Origin: Chloroflexota bacterium
Lineage (GTDB): Bacteria > Chloroflexota > Anaerolineae > Aggregatilineales > UBA2796
Assembly: GCA_021325095.1 (NCBI GenBank)
Contig: JAJPHV010000015.1
Location: 62,001-126,000, forward strand
Direction: 5' to 3'
Length of the DNA: 64,000 bases
The position numbers and the translations under genes were made by a program. The notes below the pieces were generated by a model that was not told where the DNA came from, did not search any database, and worked only from the letters and a program-made list of their open reading frames with translations. Shown here piece after piece: positions 1 to 11,302 of the stretch; the stretch's first letter is position 1, and each line of letters begins with the position of its first letter.

Positions 1-1
1 C

Positions 2-676
2 ATGACGCGCGAGGATATGGATCGCGTTAAGGCTGATTTTGTCCGGGCGGCGCAGTGGGCTGAGGAGTGCGGGTTCGACTGGCTGGAACTGCACTGCGCG
101 CACGGCTACTTGCTGTCCAGCTTCATTTGCCCGCTGACCAACTGCCGCACCGACGAGTATGGCGGGACTCTTGAAAATCGCTGCCGCTACCCGCTGGAAG
201 TCTTCCGGGCCATGCGCGAGGTGTGGCCCGCCCACAAGCCGATGTCGGTCCGCATCTCCGCCCACGATTGGGCGCCCGGCGGCAACACGCCCGACGACGC
301 CGTGAGGATCGCGCAGATGTTCAAGACGGCGGGCGCAGACCTGATCGACGTGTCCTCCGGCCAGACCACGCGCCTGGCGAAGCCCGTCTACGGACGGATG
401 TACCAGACCCCGTTCGCGGATCGCATCCGCAACGAGGTCGGTATTGCGACGATGGCGGTGGGCGCGATCTTCGAGCCGGATCACGTCAACAGCATCATCG
501 CCGCCGGGCGGGCCGACCTGTGCGCGCTGGCCCGTCCACACCTGGCCGATCCGTACTGGACACTGCACGCGGCGGCACAGTTGGGCTATACCGAGATGCC
601 CTGGCCCAAGCAGTATCTCAACGGCAAGGCACAGTTGGAACGCAATCTGGCGCGAGCCGCTCAGGGGATGCAGTGA
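2..676 (+). CDS. 2-aminobenzoyl-CoA monooxygenase/reductase, C-terminal Old Yellow Enzyme-like part (5' end outside window)
   Basis: The visible 224 residues are the C-terminal two thirds of an NADH:flavin oxidoreductase TIM barrel of the Old Yellow Enzyme family. The family hallmark AHGYLLSSF followed by [12 protein letters not shown] lies near residues 33-60, and a late [16 protein letters not shown] segment carries FMN-phosphate contacts. In aerobic 2-aminobenzoate metabolism this fold is the reductase half of a two-domain flavoenzyme whose N-terminal half is a FAD monooxygenase. It hydroxylates and partly reduces 2-aminobenzoyl-CoA. The CoA ligase and kynureninase downstream favour that reading. 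The N-terminal domain is upstream of base 1, so I cannot exclude a stand-alone enoate reductase. The reading frame is open at the left edge; the ATG at base 2 is probably internal. Confidence 0.8.
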   Translation: MTREDMDRVKADFVRAAQWAEECGFDWLELHCAHGYLLSSFICPLTNCRTDEYGGTLENRCRYPLEVFRAMREVWPAHKPMSVRISAHDWAPGGNTPDDAVRIAQMFKTAGADLIDVSSGQTTRLAKPVYGRMYQTPFADRIRNEVGIATMAVGAIFEPDHVNSIIAAGRADLCALARPHLADPYWTLHAAAQLGYTEMPWPKQYLNGKAQLERNLARAAQGMQ

Positions 677-678
677 CT

Positions 679-1191
679 ATGCCAAACGTACCTGAAACGA
701 AACTCAAGGGCAACGGCACTCAAAGTATGGACCGCGAGTCTGCTGCCAGCGAACACGATCACACGTCGCTACGCCTGTGGCTGCGCCTGCTGACCTGCAC
801 GACGCTCATCGAAAACCTGGTGCGCACGCGGCTGCGCACCGAGTATGAGATCACACTGCCGCGCTTTGACCTGATGGCGCAGCTTGCCCGCCATCCCGAC
901 GGGCTGAAAATGGGCGAATTGTCGAAGATGATGATGGTCACGGGCGGCAACGTGACGGGCATCACCGACCAATTGGAAAAAGACGGTCTGGTGGAGCGCG
1001 TGACGCCGCCCGATGATCGACGGGCATGGCAGGTACGGCTGACGCCCAAGGGACGGGAAGCCTTCGAGGCGATGGCTGCCGTCCACGAAGGTTGGATCGT
1101 GGACTGGATGGACAGCCTGACCATGCAGGAGCAGCAGCAGCTTTACGAGTTGCTCGGCAAGCTGAAACAGGGCGTGCGAGAGAAGGCGTAA
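679..1191 (+). CDS. MarR-family transcriptional regulator
   Basis: A 170-residue winged-helix regulator. The recognition region runs KMGELSKMMMVTGGNVTGI and is followed by the wing signature VTPPDDRRAWQVRLTPKG, typical of MarR proteins, with helical dimerisation segments at both ends. It begins two bases after the stop of the flavoenzyme, so the two are co-transcribed. Regulators of this class in aromatic-CoA operons often repress their own operon and are released by a CoA thioester. That this one senses 2-aminobenzoyl-CoA is inference. A second in-frame ATG at 727 would remove a 16-residue polar leader that is not part of the domain and could be the true start. Confidence 0.88.
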   Translation: MPNVPETKLKGNGTQSMDRESAASEHDHTSLRLWLRLLTCTTLIENLVRTRLRTEYEITLPRFDLMAQLARHPDGLKMGELSKMMMVTGGNVTGITDQLEKDGLVERVTPPDDRRAWQVRLTPKGREAFEAMAAVHEGWIVDWMDSLTMQEQQQLYELLGKLKQGVREKA

Positions 1192-1297
1192 CCTCACCCC
1201 GACCCCTCTCCGCTTCGCAGAGAGGAGAGCCAACCTCTGAGGCGCTTGCCCGTTGGTTCCCCCTCTCCAATTGGAGAGGGGGCAGGGGTGCGGTCAA
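1192..1297. repeat. intergenic palindromic repeat (GGAGAGGGG family, copy 1)
   Basis: The spacer between the MarR gene and the crotonase gene contains a perfect 24-bp palindrome at 1259-1282 (arms CCCCCTCTCCAA and TTGGAGAGGGGG). A second imperfect pair (CCCTCTCC / GAGAGGAGAG) lies at about 1203-1229. The repeat opens with CCTCACCCC and closes with GGGTGCGGTCAAC, the same flanks seen in later copies. It sits inside an operon, so it may attenuate or process the mRNA. Function unknown. Confidence 0.75.
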
Positions 1298-1317
1298 CAC
1301 GACAAAGGATTTAGCGT

Positions 1318-2142
<825 letters not shown>

Positions 2143-2145
2143 CGG

Positions 2146-3306
2146 ATGAACCTGAACACGCCTTTTCTTGACGAGGCACATCTCCAGCTCGCCGTCGATC
2201 TGGACGCCTGGTGCAGCACGAACCTGCCTTTCGAGGATGAGCCACTTGGCACAGAGGCGCTCGATATTCGCTGCAAAGGGCTTGTCGCAGCGCTCGGCAA
2301 GGCGGGCTGGCTGCGCTACTGCGTCCCGGCGGCCTATGGCGGCGTGCTGGAAAAGGTCGATTCGCGGGCGCTGTGCCTGATCCGTTCCACGCTGGCCTAT
2401 TACGCGGGCCTGGCCGATTTCGCCTTCGCCATGCAGGGGCTTGGCAGTGGCGCGATCACGCTCTACGGCTCGGAGGAACTGAAGGCGCGCTATCTGCCCA
2501 GAGTGGCAGCGGGGGAGTGGATCGCGGCTTTTGCCCTGTCCGAGCCGGAGGCGGGTTCCGACGCGGCAGCCATGACGACCAGCGCGGCACCGGACGGCGA
2601 CAGCTACGTGTTGAACGGCTGCAAAACCTGGATCTCCAACGGCGGCATTGCCGATTTCTACACCGTCTTTGCGCGTACCGAGCCACTCCCCGGCGCGAAG
2701 GGCATTTCGGCCTTTGTCGTGCCTGCCGAGACGCCCGGCCTGCATGTTACGGAGCGCATCGAGGTGATCGCGCCGCACCCGCTGGCGACCTTGAAGTTCG
2801 AGGACTGCCGCGTTCCTGCCGATCATCTACTTGGCGTGCCGGGCGAAGGCTTCAAGGTGGCGATGCAGACGCTCGATATTTTCCGGGCGTCGGTGGCGGG
2901 CGCAGCACTTGGCTTTGCCCGCCGGGCGCTGGACGAGGCGCTGGCATACGCCAGACAGCGGCGTATGTTCGGGCAGATGCTGGCCGATTTCCAGATGACG
3001 CAGGCGCGGCTAGCCGACATGGCAACGGCCATCGAAGCCTCTACCCTGCTCACCTATCAGGCGGCGTGGCTGCGCGACGTAAAGGGCGTGTCCACCACCA
3101 GGCAGGCCGCGATGGCGAAAATGGCCGCCACCGAATCGGCGCAGCAGGTTATCGACGGAGCGGTGCAGTTGTTCGGCGGGTTGGGCGTCAAACGCGGACA
3201 GATCGTGGAGAGGCTGTACCGCGAGATTCGCGCGCTGCGCATTTACGAGGGCGCAACCGAAGTCCAGAAGTTAATTATTGCTCGTTCGCTGTTAAAGGAG
3301 GGGTGA
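2146..3306 (+). CDS. acyl-CoA dehydrogenase
   Basis: A 386-residue FAD-dependent acyl-CoA dehydrogenase of normal length. Visible family blocks are [15 protein letters not shown] (about 130-145), the FAD segment [25 protein letters not shown], and near the end [13 protein letters not shown], whose Glu368 sits where the catalytic base of short-chain acyl-CoA dehydrogenases lies. It starts three bases after the crotonase stop, so the two are translationally close. In this operon it would oxidise the alicyclic or ring-opened CoA ester made from 2-aminobenzoyl-CoA; the exact substrate cannot be read from sequence. Confidence 0.92.
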   Translation: MNLNTPFLDEAHLQLAVDLDAWCSTNLPFEDEPLGTEALDIRCKGLVAALGKAGWLRYCVPAAYGGVLEKVDSRALCLIRSTLAYYAGLADFAFAMQGLGSGAITLYGSEELKARYLPRVAAGEWIAAFALSEPEAGSDAAAMTTSAAPDGDSYVLNGCKTWISNGGIADFYTVFARTEPLPGAKGISAFVVPAETPGLHVTERIEVIAPHPLATLKFEDCRVPADHLLGVPGEGFKVAMQTLDIFRASVAGAALGFARRALDEALAYARQRRMFGQMLADFQMTQARLADMATAIEASTLLTYQAAWLRDVKGVSTTRQAAMAKMAATESAQQVIDGAVQLFGGLGVKRGQIVERLYREIRALRIYEGATEVQKLIIARSLLKEG

Positions 3307-3310
3307 GGGA

Positions 3311-4954
3311 ATGGAGAAGATAGCCAGTGTGACAGCCCACGTCGATACCTTTGCCAGGGACAATTTGCCGCCGCTTGAGCAGTGGCCCGAACTGATTTTT
3401 GACATCCCCGAAGTGCAATATCCGGCCCGCCTGAACTGCGCCGTCGAGCTGCTGGATGCGAATGTGCGCAGTGGCCGGGGTGATAAGCCGGTGATCTTCG
3501 GCGCGGACAGCACGCTGACCTACGCACAGATGCTGGCAAAGGTCAACCAGGCGGCGCACGTGCTGGTGGAGGACATGGGCCTCGTGCCGGGCAACCGCAT
3601 TCTGCTGCGTGGGGCCAACAACGCGACGATGGCCGTGCTGTGGTTCGCCGCCGTCAAAGCCGGGCTGGTCGTGGTCGCCACTATGCCGCTGCTGCGCGAG
3701 AAGGAACTGGTGGACGTGACCGAAGCTGCCCAGGTCGGCGCAGCGCTCTGCGACAGGAAGCTGGCCGACGAACTGCTGGCCGCGCAAAAGCGCTGCCCTG
3801 TGCTGACGCAGATCCGCTACTTCAACGATGACTCGCCCGACGGGTTGGAGGCGCGTATGGCCGCCAAACCCACCACCTTCGAGGCGGTGGATACGGCTAC
3901 CGATGACGTGGTGCTGATCGCGTTCACCTCCGGCACGACGGGCAAGCCGAAGGGCACTGTTCATTTTCACCGCGATGTGCTGGCGATCTGTGACTGCTTT
4001 CCCAAGTCCATCGTTCAGATGACACCAGACGATATTTGCATCGGCACGCCGCCGCTGGCCTTCACCTTCGGGCTGGGTGGTATCCTGCTGTTCCCGATGC
4101 GTGTGGGCGGTGCGACAGTGCTCATCGAGAAGTTCACGCCCGACTCGATGCTCAAAGCCATCCAGGACTACCGCGCCACGATCACCTGGTCCACGCCCGC
4201 CTTTTACCGCCAGATGGCCGGGCTGGCGAAAAACTACGACCTGTCCTCGCTTAAGAAGAGCGTGTCGGCAGGCGAAATGCTGCCCGTCTCGACCCGCACC
4301 ATGTGGCGCGAGGCGACGGGCATCGAGATGATCGACGGCATCGGCTCGACGGAAATGCTGCACATCTTTATCTCGGCGGCGGGCGCGGACGTGCGGCCCG
4401 GCGCAACGGGCAAGCCTATCCCCGGCTATCAGGCGTGCATCCTGGACGACAACGGCAAACCACTGGGGCCGGGCAACGTCGGCAGGCTGGCCGTGAAGGG
4501 GCCGACGGGCTGCCGCTATCTGGCCGATGAACGCCAGAAGGGTTACGTGCAGAACGGCTGGAACGTGACCGGGGACGCCTATTTTCTGGACGAGGACGGC
4601 TATTTCTGGTTCCATGCTCGCACCGACGACATCATCCTGTCGGCAGGCTACAATATCTCCGGGCCGGAAGTCGAGGATGCGCTGTTGAAGCACCCGGCGG
4701 TCGCTGAATGCGCGGTGGTCGGCTCCCCGGACGAAGATCGCGGCCAGATCGTCAAGGCGTTCGTCGTCTTGAAGCCGGGCAATGCGGGCAATGCGGAACT
4801 GGTCAAAACGCTGCAAGAGTTCGTGAAGCAGTCCATCGCGCCGTATAAGTACCCGCGCGCCATCGAGTTCTGCGAGTCACTGCCGCGCACCAATACGGGT
4901 AAACTGCAACGCTTTATTCTGCGCCAACAGGAACGAATGAAGGCGAAACAATGA
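3311..4954 (+). CDS. 2-aminobenzoate (anthranilate)/benzoate-CoA ligase
   Basis: A 547-residue AMP-forming acyl-CoA synthetase of the aryl-CoA ligase group. The P-loop [10 protein letters not shown] begins at T206, the acceptor motif is GSTEMLHIF, the hinge segment [18 protein letters not shown] is clear, and the C-terminal catalytic lysine is K531 in [11 protein letters not shown] strong AAAGGAGG at 3294-3301 lies 9 bases before the ATG. The next gene, kynureninase, produces anthranilate and overlaps this one by four bases (ATGA), which argues that anthranilate is the substrate and that the reaction is ATP + CoA + anthranilate to 2-aminobenzoyl-CoA. Benzoate or a hydroxybenzoate remains possible from sequence alone. 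Confidence 0.87.
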   Translation: MEKIASVTAHVDTFARDNLPPLEQWPELIFDIPEVQYPARLNCAVELLDANVRSGRGDKPVIFGADSTLTYAQMLAKVNQAAHVLVEDMGLVPGNRILLRGANNATMAVLWFAAVKAGLVVVATMPLLREKELVDVTEAAQVGAALCDRKLADELLAAQKRCPVLTQIRYFNDDSPDGLEARMAAKPTTFEAVDTATDDVVLIAFTSGTTGKPKGTVHFHRDVLAICDCFPKSIVQMTPDDICIGTPPLAFTFGLGGILLFPMRVGGATVLIEKFTPDSMLKAIQDYRATITWSTPAFYRQMAGLAKNYDLSSLKKSVSAGEMLPVSTRTMWREATGIEMIDGIGSTEMLHIFISAAGADVRPGATGKPIPGYQACILDDNGKPLGPGNVGRLAVKGPTGCRYLADERQKGYVQNGWNVTGDAYFLDEDGYFWFHARTDDIILSAGYNISGPEVEDALLKHPAVAECAVVGSPDEDRGQIVKAFVVLKPGNAGNAELVKTLQEFVKQSIAPYKYPRAIEFCESLPRTNTGKLQRFILRQQERMKAKQ

Positions 4955-6204
4955 CCATCAACGTTTCACCGCTCACCCGCGAATTCGTTGCAGCGCTGGA
5001 TGCCGCCGATCCGCTGGCCCCGTTCCGTGATCAGTTCCACGTCCCGGAGGGCGTGATCTACCTGGACGGCAATTCGTTAGGTGCGCTGCCGAAGGCCACC
5101 CCGGACAGGCTGGCGCAGGCTATCAGGCACGAATGGGGCAGCGCACTGGTGCGCAGTTGGAATACGGCAGGCTGGTACGACATGCCGCGCCGCCTGGGGG
5201 ACAAGATCGCCCGGCTGATCGGCGCGCAGCCGGGCGAGGTCGTGGTCGCCGATTCCACCTCGGTTAATCTGTTCAAGGTGCTGGCGGCGGCACTGAAGCT
5301 GAATCCGGGGCGGCGCGTGATCGTCTCGGAGCCGGATAACTTCCCGACTGACCTGTACATGGCGCAGGGCCTGATCGACCTGTTGGGCAACCAACACGAA
5401 CTCAAACTGGTGCGAGCCGAGGCCCTGGTGGAAGCGATCAACGACGAAACCGCCGCCATCATGCTGACGCACGTCAACTACCGTACCGGATACAGGCACG
5501 ACATGGTGGCGATCACGGCCCACGCCCATGCACGAGGGGCGCTAGTCATCTGGGATCTGGCGCATTCGGCGGGCGCAATGCCCGTCGATCTGAGCGCCGC
5601 CAACGCCGATTTTGCCATTGGCTGCGGCTATAAATACCTGAACGGTGGGCCGGGCGCACCCGCCTTTGTCTACGTGGCGCAGCGCCATCAGGCCGGCTTT
5701 AGCCAGCCCCTCTCCGGCTGGATGGGTCACGCGCAGCCTTTTGAATTCGACTGGAAATATCGGCCCGCCGAGGGCATTGCCCGTTACCTGTGCGGCACGC
5801 AGCCCGTCCTGAGCATGATCGCGCTGGAAAGCGCCGTTGACCTGATGCTGACGGCTAATCTGGTCGAAATTCGGGAAAAATCGCTGCGCATGGCCGATCT
5901 GTTCGTCCGGCTGGTGGAGCAGCGCTGCGCGGGGCATGGCCTGGAATTGGTGACGCCGCGCGAGCCGGAGAAGCGCGGCAGCCAGGTCTGCCTGCGCCAC
6001 CCGGAGGGCTACCCGATCATGCAGGCGCTCATCGCACGCGGCGTGATCGGGGACTTCCGCGCGCCCGATATTTTGCGCTTCGGCTTCACGCCACTCTACT
6101 TGCGCTACGTGGACATGTGGGACGCGGTGGACATCCTGGCGGACATTCTGAACACCCGTGCCTGGGATCAGCCAGCCTTCAAGCAGCGGGCGAAGGTCAC
6201 ATAA
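4951..6204 (+). CDS. kynU: kynureninase
   Basis: A 417-residue fold-type I PLP enzyme that cleaves L-kynurenine (or 3-hydroxykynurenine) to anthranilate (or 3-hydroxyanthranilate) and alanine. The N-terminal signature [14 protein letters not shown], the phosphate-binding [13 protein letters not shown], the [15 protein letters not shown] block and the Schiff-base lysine K228 in [12 protein letters not shown] are all present. The ATG overlaps the stop of the CoA ligase by four bases, a typical translational coupling. It links tryptophan catabolism to the aminobenzoyl-CoA route in one transcript. Tryptophan dioxygenase and kynurenine formamidase are not in this window and may lie upstream. Confidence 0.95.
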   Translation: MTINVSPLTREFVAALDAADPLAPFRDQFHVPEGVIYLDGNSLGALPKATPDRLAQAIRHEWGSALVRSWNTAGWYDMPRRLGDKIARLIGAQPGEVVVADSTSVNLFKVLAAALKLNPGRRVIVSEPDNFPTDLYMAQGLIDLLGNQHELKLVRAEALVEAINDETAAIMLTHVNYRTGYRHDMVAITAHAHARGALVIWDLAHSAGAMPVDLSAANADFAIGCGYKYLNGGPGAPAFVYVAQRHQAGFSQPLSGWMGHAQPFEFDWKYRPAEGIARYLCGTQPVLSMIALESAVDLMLTANLVEIREKSLRMADLFVRLVEQRCAGHGLELVTPREPEKRGSQVCLRHPEGYPIMQALIARGVIGDFRAPDILRFGFTPLYLRYVDMWDAVDILADILNTRAWDQPAFKQRAKVT

Positions 6205-6205
6205 C

Positions 6206-6595
6206 ATGCGCATTCTACAACCACCGTCGTGGGCCAAACCGCGCGGTTACTCGAACGGCGTCGCTGCCAGCGGCAGCATCGTCTTTATCAGCGGGCAGAT
6301 CGGCTGGGACGAACAGTGCCAGTTCCAGACGAACGACTTCGTTGGGCAGGCGCGCCAGGCGCTTGCCAACGTGCTGGCCGTGCTGGCCGAATGTGGCGGC
6401 AGGCCCGAACACATCGCCCGCCTGACGTGGTACGTGGTGGACAGGCAGGAATACCTGTCAAGCAGCAAGGCGCTCGGCAAGGTCTACCAGGAATTGATGG
6501 GCAAACACTACCCGGCCATGACCGTCGTGCAGGTCTCGGCGTTGATGGAAGACGCCGCCAGAGTGGAAATCGAAGCGACGGCGGTCATTCCGTAG
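6206..6595 (+). CDS. RidA-family enamine/imine deaminase
   Basis: A 129-residue YjgF/YER057c/UK114-family protein. The start at 6206 is one base past the kynU stop; an upstream in-frame codon at 6158 would lie inside kynU. Family features include GYSNGVAASGSIVFISGQIGW near the N-terminus, the NVLAVLAECGG helix and a RVEIEATAVI end where the substrate arginine of RidA is found (R in ARVEIEA). RidA proteins hydrolyse reactive enamines and imines. 2-Aminobenzoyl-CoA reduction yields a cyclic enamine, so this protein may remove that amino group as ammonia. That role is inferred from neighbourhood only. Confidence 0.88.
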   Translation: MRILQPPSWAKPRGYSNGVAASGSIVFISGQIGWDEQCQFQTNDFVGQARQALANVLAVLAECGGRPEHIARLTWYVVDRQEYLSSSKALGKVYQELMGKHYPAMTVVQVSALMEDAARVEIEATAVIP

Positions 6596-6719
6596 AAAAC
6601 CGGTTTCGTTCCCCCCATCATACGACAATCGTCAGGGAATCGTCGGTCTTCCGTAGGTCATTATTCCTGTATACTGATCGTAGATTTTTCGGTCCTGTGA
6701 TTCACCCTGTCGAGGCACT

Positions 6720-8267
6720 ATGCAGCCCGCCTATCGGATTCCCGCCGCAAGGAAACCTTCCGTACCCGTGATACGGCCCACACCCGTACAGGCGCTCAAG
6801 CCGACGACGCTCGCCCTGATCGGCGGTGCGCTGGCCGTGTTTCTGTTCGGCGCGCTGGTGCTGGCCGTGGGCCTGGGGGTCGGCGTGGTCTATGCGTCGG
6901 GCCGCATTCTGCCGGGTGTCTCGGCGGCGGGTGTCTCGCTGGGGAACCTGAGCCTGGACGATGCCACCGCCCAGCTAACAGCCAGTTGGCAGCAGATCAT
7001 GCTGCGGGATGGCAGCCGCACCTGGAACGTGCAGCCGGCAACGCTCGGCCTGACGCTGGATGCCCAGGCAACCGCGCTGGAAGCGCAGCGTCGTGGGCGG
7101 AATAGCGGCTCCTTCCTGGCGGCCTTGTTCGGCCACGAGGACGTTACGCCTGTAGTTCAGGTGGACGCCGCGAAGCTGCAACAAGGTATGAAGGCGCTGG
7201 CGTCATCCGTGAATATGCCTGCGGCCAATGCCACGATCCGTATCGTCAACGGCCAGCCGACACCTATTGCGGCGGTCAATGGCCGCCTGCTGGATGTGGG
7301 CGCGACGATCAGCCGTCTGGTCAGCGCACCGGGCGATGAGATGGCCGATGGCGCGCTTGATCTGGTCATGAACAGCGTTGCGCCAACCGTGACCGACGCC
7401 TCCGCGCTGATGGACAAGGCGCGCGCTTTGCTGGCTGCGCCCTTGAACGTGCAGGTTTTTGACCCGATCACCAACCAGACTGTTACCTGGTCAACGCCGC
7501 CCGACCAGTGGAGCCAGTGGCTGACGACGGAGAACAGCCCGTCGGGTGTTGCGCTGTCGCTGGACGGAAACGCTTTCGAGAATTATCTGAACGGGCAAAA
7601 CGGCGCGCTCGGCGGGGTGCGCTACATTGATGTGGCACAGAGTGTCAAGACGATGCAGGCCGCCGTTGCCGCCGGGCGTTCGAGCGCCAGCGTGCGCGTC
7701 TACCACAAGCCGACGCCATACACCGTCCAGCCGGGCGATACGCTGGGCACGCTGTCCTGGAAGTTTGGTTTCCCGATGTTCCGTTTGGTGCGAGCCAACC
7801 CGAACGTCAACATGGATGCATTGAGCGTCGGCCAGACGATCACCATTCCGTCAAAGGACGATTTACTGCCGCTGCCGGTGGTCTTCAACAAACGGATCGT
7901 GGTCAGCATTTCCAGGCAGCACATGTGGGTCTACGAGAATGGCAACCTGAAGTGGGACTGGATCGCCTCGACGGGCATCCCCGACAGCCCGACCATGCCC
8001 GGCGTCTTCCAGGTGCAATCGCACGAGAAGAACGCCTATGCCGGGAACTGGAACCTGTATATGCCCTATTTCATGGGCATCTACGACGCCGTGCCCGGCT
8101 TCACGAACGGCATTCACGGCTTCCCGTCACGCGGCGGCTACCAGATTCTCTGGCAGAACTCGCTCGGCCATCCGGTGACTTACGGCTGTATCCTGCTCAG
8201 TACACAGAACGCGCAGGCGCTGTATGACTGGGCCGAGGAGGGCGTGGTGGTCGAGATTCAAGCATAG
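6720..8267 (+). CDS. LysM / L,D-transpeptidase (YkuD) cell-wall enzyme, membrane-anchored
   Basis: A 515-residue protein with a short basic cytoplasmic N-terminus, one membrane helix at about 33-58, a repeated stalk of the VanW-associated peptidoglycan-binding type (about 65-320), a LysM domain at about 334-379 (YTVQPGDTLGTLSWKF) and a C-terminal YkuD domain from about 391. The catalytic residues are visible: H466 in GIHGFP and C490 in TYGCILL. It should form 3-3 cross-links in peptidoglycan or attach proteins to it outside the membrane. The GAGG just before the ATG is a suitable ribosome site. It is alone between the RidA gene and a repeat. Confidence 0.9.
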   Translation: MQPAYRIPAARKPSVPVIRPTPVQALKPTTLALIGGALAVFLFGALVLAVGLGVGVVYASGRILPGVSAAGVSLGNLSLDDATAQLTASWQQIMLRDGSRTWNVQPATLGLTLDAQATALEAQRRGRNSGSFLAALFGHEDVTPVVQVDAAKLQQGMKALASSVNMPAANATIRIVNGQPTPIAAVNGRLLDVGATISRLVSAPGDEMADGALDLVMNSVAPTVTDASALMDKARALLAAPLNVQVFDPITNQTVTWSTPPDQWSQWLTTENSPSGVALSLDGNAFENYLNGQNGALGGVRYIDVAQSVKTMQAAVAAGRSSASVRVYHKPTPYTVQPGDTLGTLSWKFGFPMFRLVRANPNVNMDALSVGQTITIPSKDDLLPLPVVFNKRIVVSISRQHMWVYENGNLKWDWIASTGIPDSPTMPGVFQVQSHEKNAYAGNWNLYMPYFMGIYDAVPGFTNGIHGFPSRGGYQILWQNSLGHPVTYGCILLSTQNAQALYDWAEEGVVVEIQA

Positions 8268-8270
8268 TGT

Positions 8271-8318
8271 CTTCACCTCACCTCCTGACTCCCCTCCCGA
8301 ATGTGGAGAGGGGAGTCG
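8271..8318. repeat. intergenic palindromic repeat (GGAGAGGGG family, copy 2)
   Basis: It begins with CACCTC and contains perfect 10-bp arms GACTCCCCTC (8287-8296) and GAGGGGAGTC (8308-8317) with an 11-base loop. It lies directly after the transpeptidase stop and could stop or stabilise that transcript. The following 134 bases to the Hsp20 start hold an AT-rich stretch that probably contains the Hsp20 promoter; I cannot assign its boxes. Confidence 0.65.
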
Positions 8319-8452
8319 AATAAATAACCCCTCCGACGGTCTTCTCATGCGCCTCTGATCGACTTTTAACGCACTGTCGATATTTTTCTAATACGCACGC
8401 CGTACCATACAAACAACTTCGATTGTGAAAGACCAGATGGAGGCGTTTGAAA

Positions 8453-8944
8453 ATGGCAAGCATGACTCGTTGGAATCCGGTTCGTGACATGATCACGCTG
8501 CGTGAAGCGATGGATCAACTCTTCAATGAGAGCTTCCCGCGCACTCGTGGGCAGCAAGCGGGTAACTACGTGTGGCAGCTTCCGCTGGATGCGTATGCCA
8601 CCGAGGATGCTATCGTGCTGACCGCTGACGTGCCCGGCCTGAAGCCGGAGGAACTGGACGTGACCCTGGAAGGCGACACGCTGACCATTCGTGGCGAAAT
8701 CAAACCGCGTCCCGAGGGCCGGAACTACCTTCTGCGCGAGCGCGCCACGGGTCGCTTCGAGCGTGTGCTGACCATCAATACGCCCATCGACAGCAGCAAA
8801 GTTGAAGCTACCTTTGAAGACGGCGTGCTGACCCTCACGCTCCCGAAGACGGAGGCTGTGAAGCCCCGGCAGATCAAGGTCACTGCGGTCAAAAATGCCG
8901 AGGGCAAGGCAGTACACAGCGTCGAAGCCAACGGCAAGAAGTAA
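8453..8944 (+). CDS. Hsp20/alpha-crystallin family small heat-shock protein
   Basis: A 163-residue small heat-shock protein. A short N-terminal arm (NPVRDMITLREAMDQLF) is followed by the alpha-crystallin domain at about 38-140, with the typical blocks ADVPGLKPEELDVTLEGD and the closing beta strand EDGVLTLTLPK. These chaperones form oligomers that hold unfolding proteins in an ATP-independent way. GGAGG at 8439-8443 is 9 bases before this ATG, whereas an upstream TTG at 8447 is only 3 bases from it, so the ATG is chosen. A strong terminator follows, so the gene is probably a single transcription unit. No CIRCE element was seen. Confidence 0.93.
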   Translation: MASMTRWNPVRDMITLREAMDQLFNESFPRTRGQQAGNYVWQLPLDAYATEDAIVLTADVPGLKPEELDVTLEGDTLTIRGEIKPRPEGRNYLLRERATGRFERVLTINTPIDSSKVEATFEDGVLTLTLPKTEAVKPRQIKVTAVKNAEGKAVHSVEANGKK

Positions 8945-8971
8945 TTCGCCGACTGTTCGCACAAAACAACC

Positions 8972-9010
8972 AAAAGATACCGGAACTTACCCCATTCCGG
9001 TATCTTTTTT
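8972..9010 (+). terminator. rho-independent terminator after the Hsp20 gene
   Basis: Perfect inverted repeat AGATACCGGAA (8975-8985) / TTCCGGTATCT (8995-9005), loop of nine bases, then a run of six T residues (9005-9010). It follows the Hsp20 stop by about 30 bases and ends the plus-strand unit before the convergent epimerase gene. Confidence 0.92.
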
Positions 9011-9092
9011 GTCCTGGCCTGTACCCTGTCGTCGCCCTCCGGCAGACCGGCAACCAGCAAGACAACGCCCACAGCCAGGTGCACATATCCCA

Positions 9093-10112
9093 TTACCACA
9101 AATTAATTGACACAGCCCGAGCAGCTCGATCCGGGATATAACCCTCGCTGCGCAGCCAGACTTCGGTGCGCCGCAGCCCTTCTGCCCAACTGACCGCTGG
9201 TGACCAGCGCAGCGTTGATCGCAGTTTTTCAGCGCTGAAGGTGGCCTTGTGCAGCAGGAAACGCACACTTTCCGGTGTCGCCATCGCCTCGCGCCCTCGC
9301 AGCCGGGCGGTGAGCGCCAACAGCATGGCTGCGCCTTTGATGAGGGCAGCCGGAACCGGGAATACGCGGCGTCCGGCCATCCGGGCCAGGAGCCGGATAT
9401 AGTCGCACATCAGGATGGGCGTGCCATCCACCACGTTGAATGCCTGCCCGACTGCCGCCGGGTGTGTACCGAGCAGCAGCAGCGCATCCACCAGGTTGTC
9501 GATGTAGACCGGGTTCAACGTGCCGCTCTCCGACTTCAGCGGAGGCCGCAGCAGGCCCTGGGTGATCCGTTCTACAAACTGCACCGTCCAACTATATTGG
9601 TTTGGGCCAACAGTGTCACCGGGGCGGGCAATGACCACTGGCAGTCTGTCGGCCACCGCCCACACCGCACGTTCCGCTGCCTGTTTGGTCAGGCTGTACA
9701 GGTTGCTGGTGGTGGGCCAGGCATAGTCCTCGGTAATATTCTCGGCGTGGTCAAACCCGTAGACGGCGATGGTGCTGATGTAGACGAAGCGCTTAACTCC
9801 GGCCCGCATGGCCTCGTCCAGAAGCGCCATTGTACCGCCGACGTTGATCGCCTGGTAAGCCGCCGGGTCGGAACCGAGTATCTTGGCAGCACAATGGTAC
9901 ACGACGCCACAGCCGTCGAGCAGGCCGCGCAGACTGCCGGGCCGTGCCAGATCGCCCGGCACAAGTTCGACATTGGCTAATGGACGGAGTTGCTCCGCCC
10001 GCCCCATGTCGCGCACCATTGCGCGGATTGGCGCTCCGGAGTCACTTAACCGTTTCGCCAGCGCAAAGCCAATGGAGCCTGTCGCACCGGTGATGAAGGT
10101 AGGCGTATGCAT
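9093..10112 (-). CDS. NAD-dependent epimerase/dehydratase (extended SDR, 3-beta-HSD-like)
   Basis: A 339-residue extended short-chain dehydrogenase. The NAD-binding TGATGSIG is at the N-terminus, AAK follows as the NAG-like segment, and the catalytic pair is in YSLTKQA with the serine in YISTIAVYG. The domain order resembles NAD(P)-dependent sugar epimerases and 3-beta-hydroxysteroid dehydrogenase-like proteins; the substrate is unknown. The start at 10112 is supported by TTGGAGT 8 bases upstream and falls just after the methylase stop, while a more upstream codon at 10142 would overlap the methylase by 25 bases. It is co-oriented with, and 5 bases behind, the DNA methylase gene. Confidence 0.85.
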   Translation of the reverse strand: MHTPTFITGATGSIGFALAKRLSDSGAPIRAMVRDMGRAEQLRPLANVELVPGDLARPGSLRGLLDGCGVVYHCAAKILGSDPAAYQAINVGGTMALLDEAMRAGVKRFVYISTIAVYGFDHAENITEDYAWPTTSNLYSLTKQAAERAVWAVADRLPVVIARPGDTVGPNQYSWTVQFVERITQGLLRPPLKSESGTLNPVYIDNLVDALLLLGTHPAAVGQAFNVVDGTPILMCDYIRLLARMAGRRVFPVPAALIKGAAMLLALTARLRGREAMATPESVRFLLHKATFSAEKLRSTLRWSPAVSWAEGLRRTEVWLRSEGYIPDRAARAVSINLW

Positions 10113-10117
10113 CAGGT

Positions 10118-11218
<1,101 letters not shown>

Positions 11219-11302
11219 TTATCGAAGGGTTCCTACGCTGGCGGAATGCCCGCCGAGCGAGTATTATCCCCTGCCGTCGTTTCTTCCACAAAGGGATTTG
11301 CG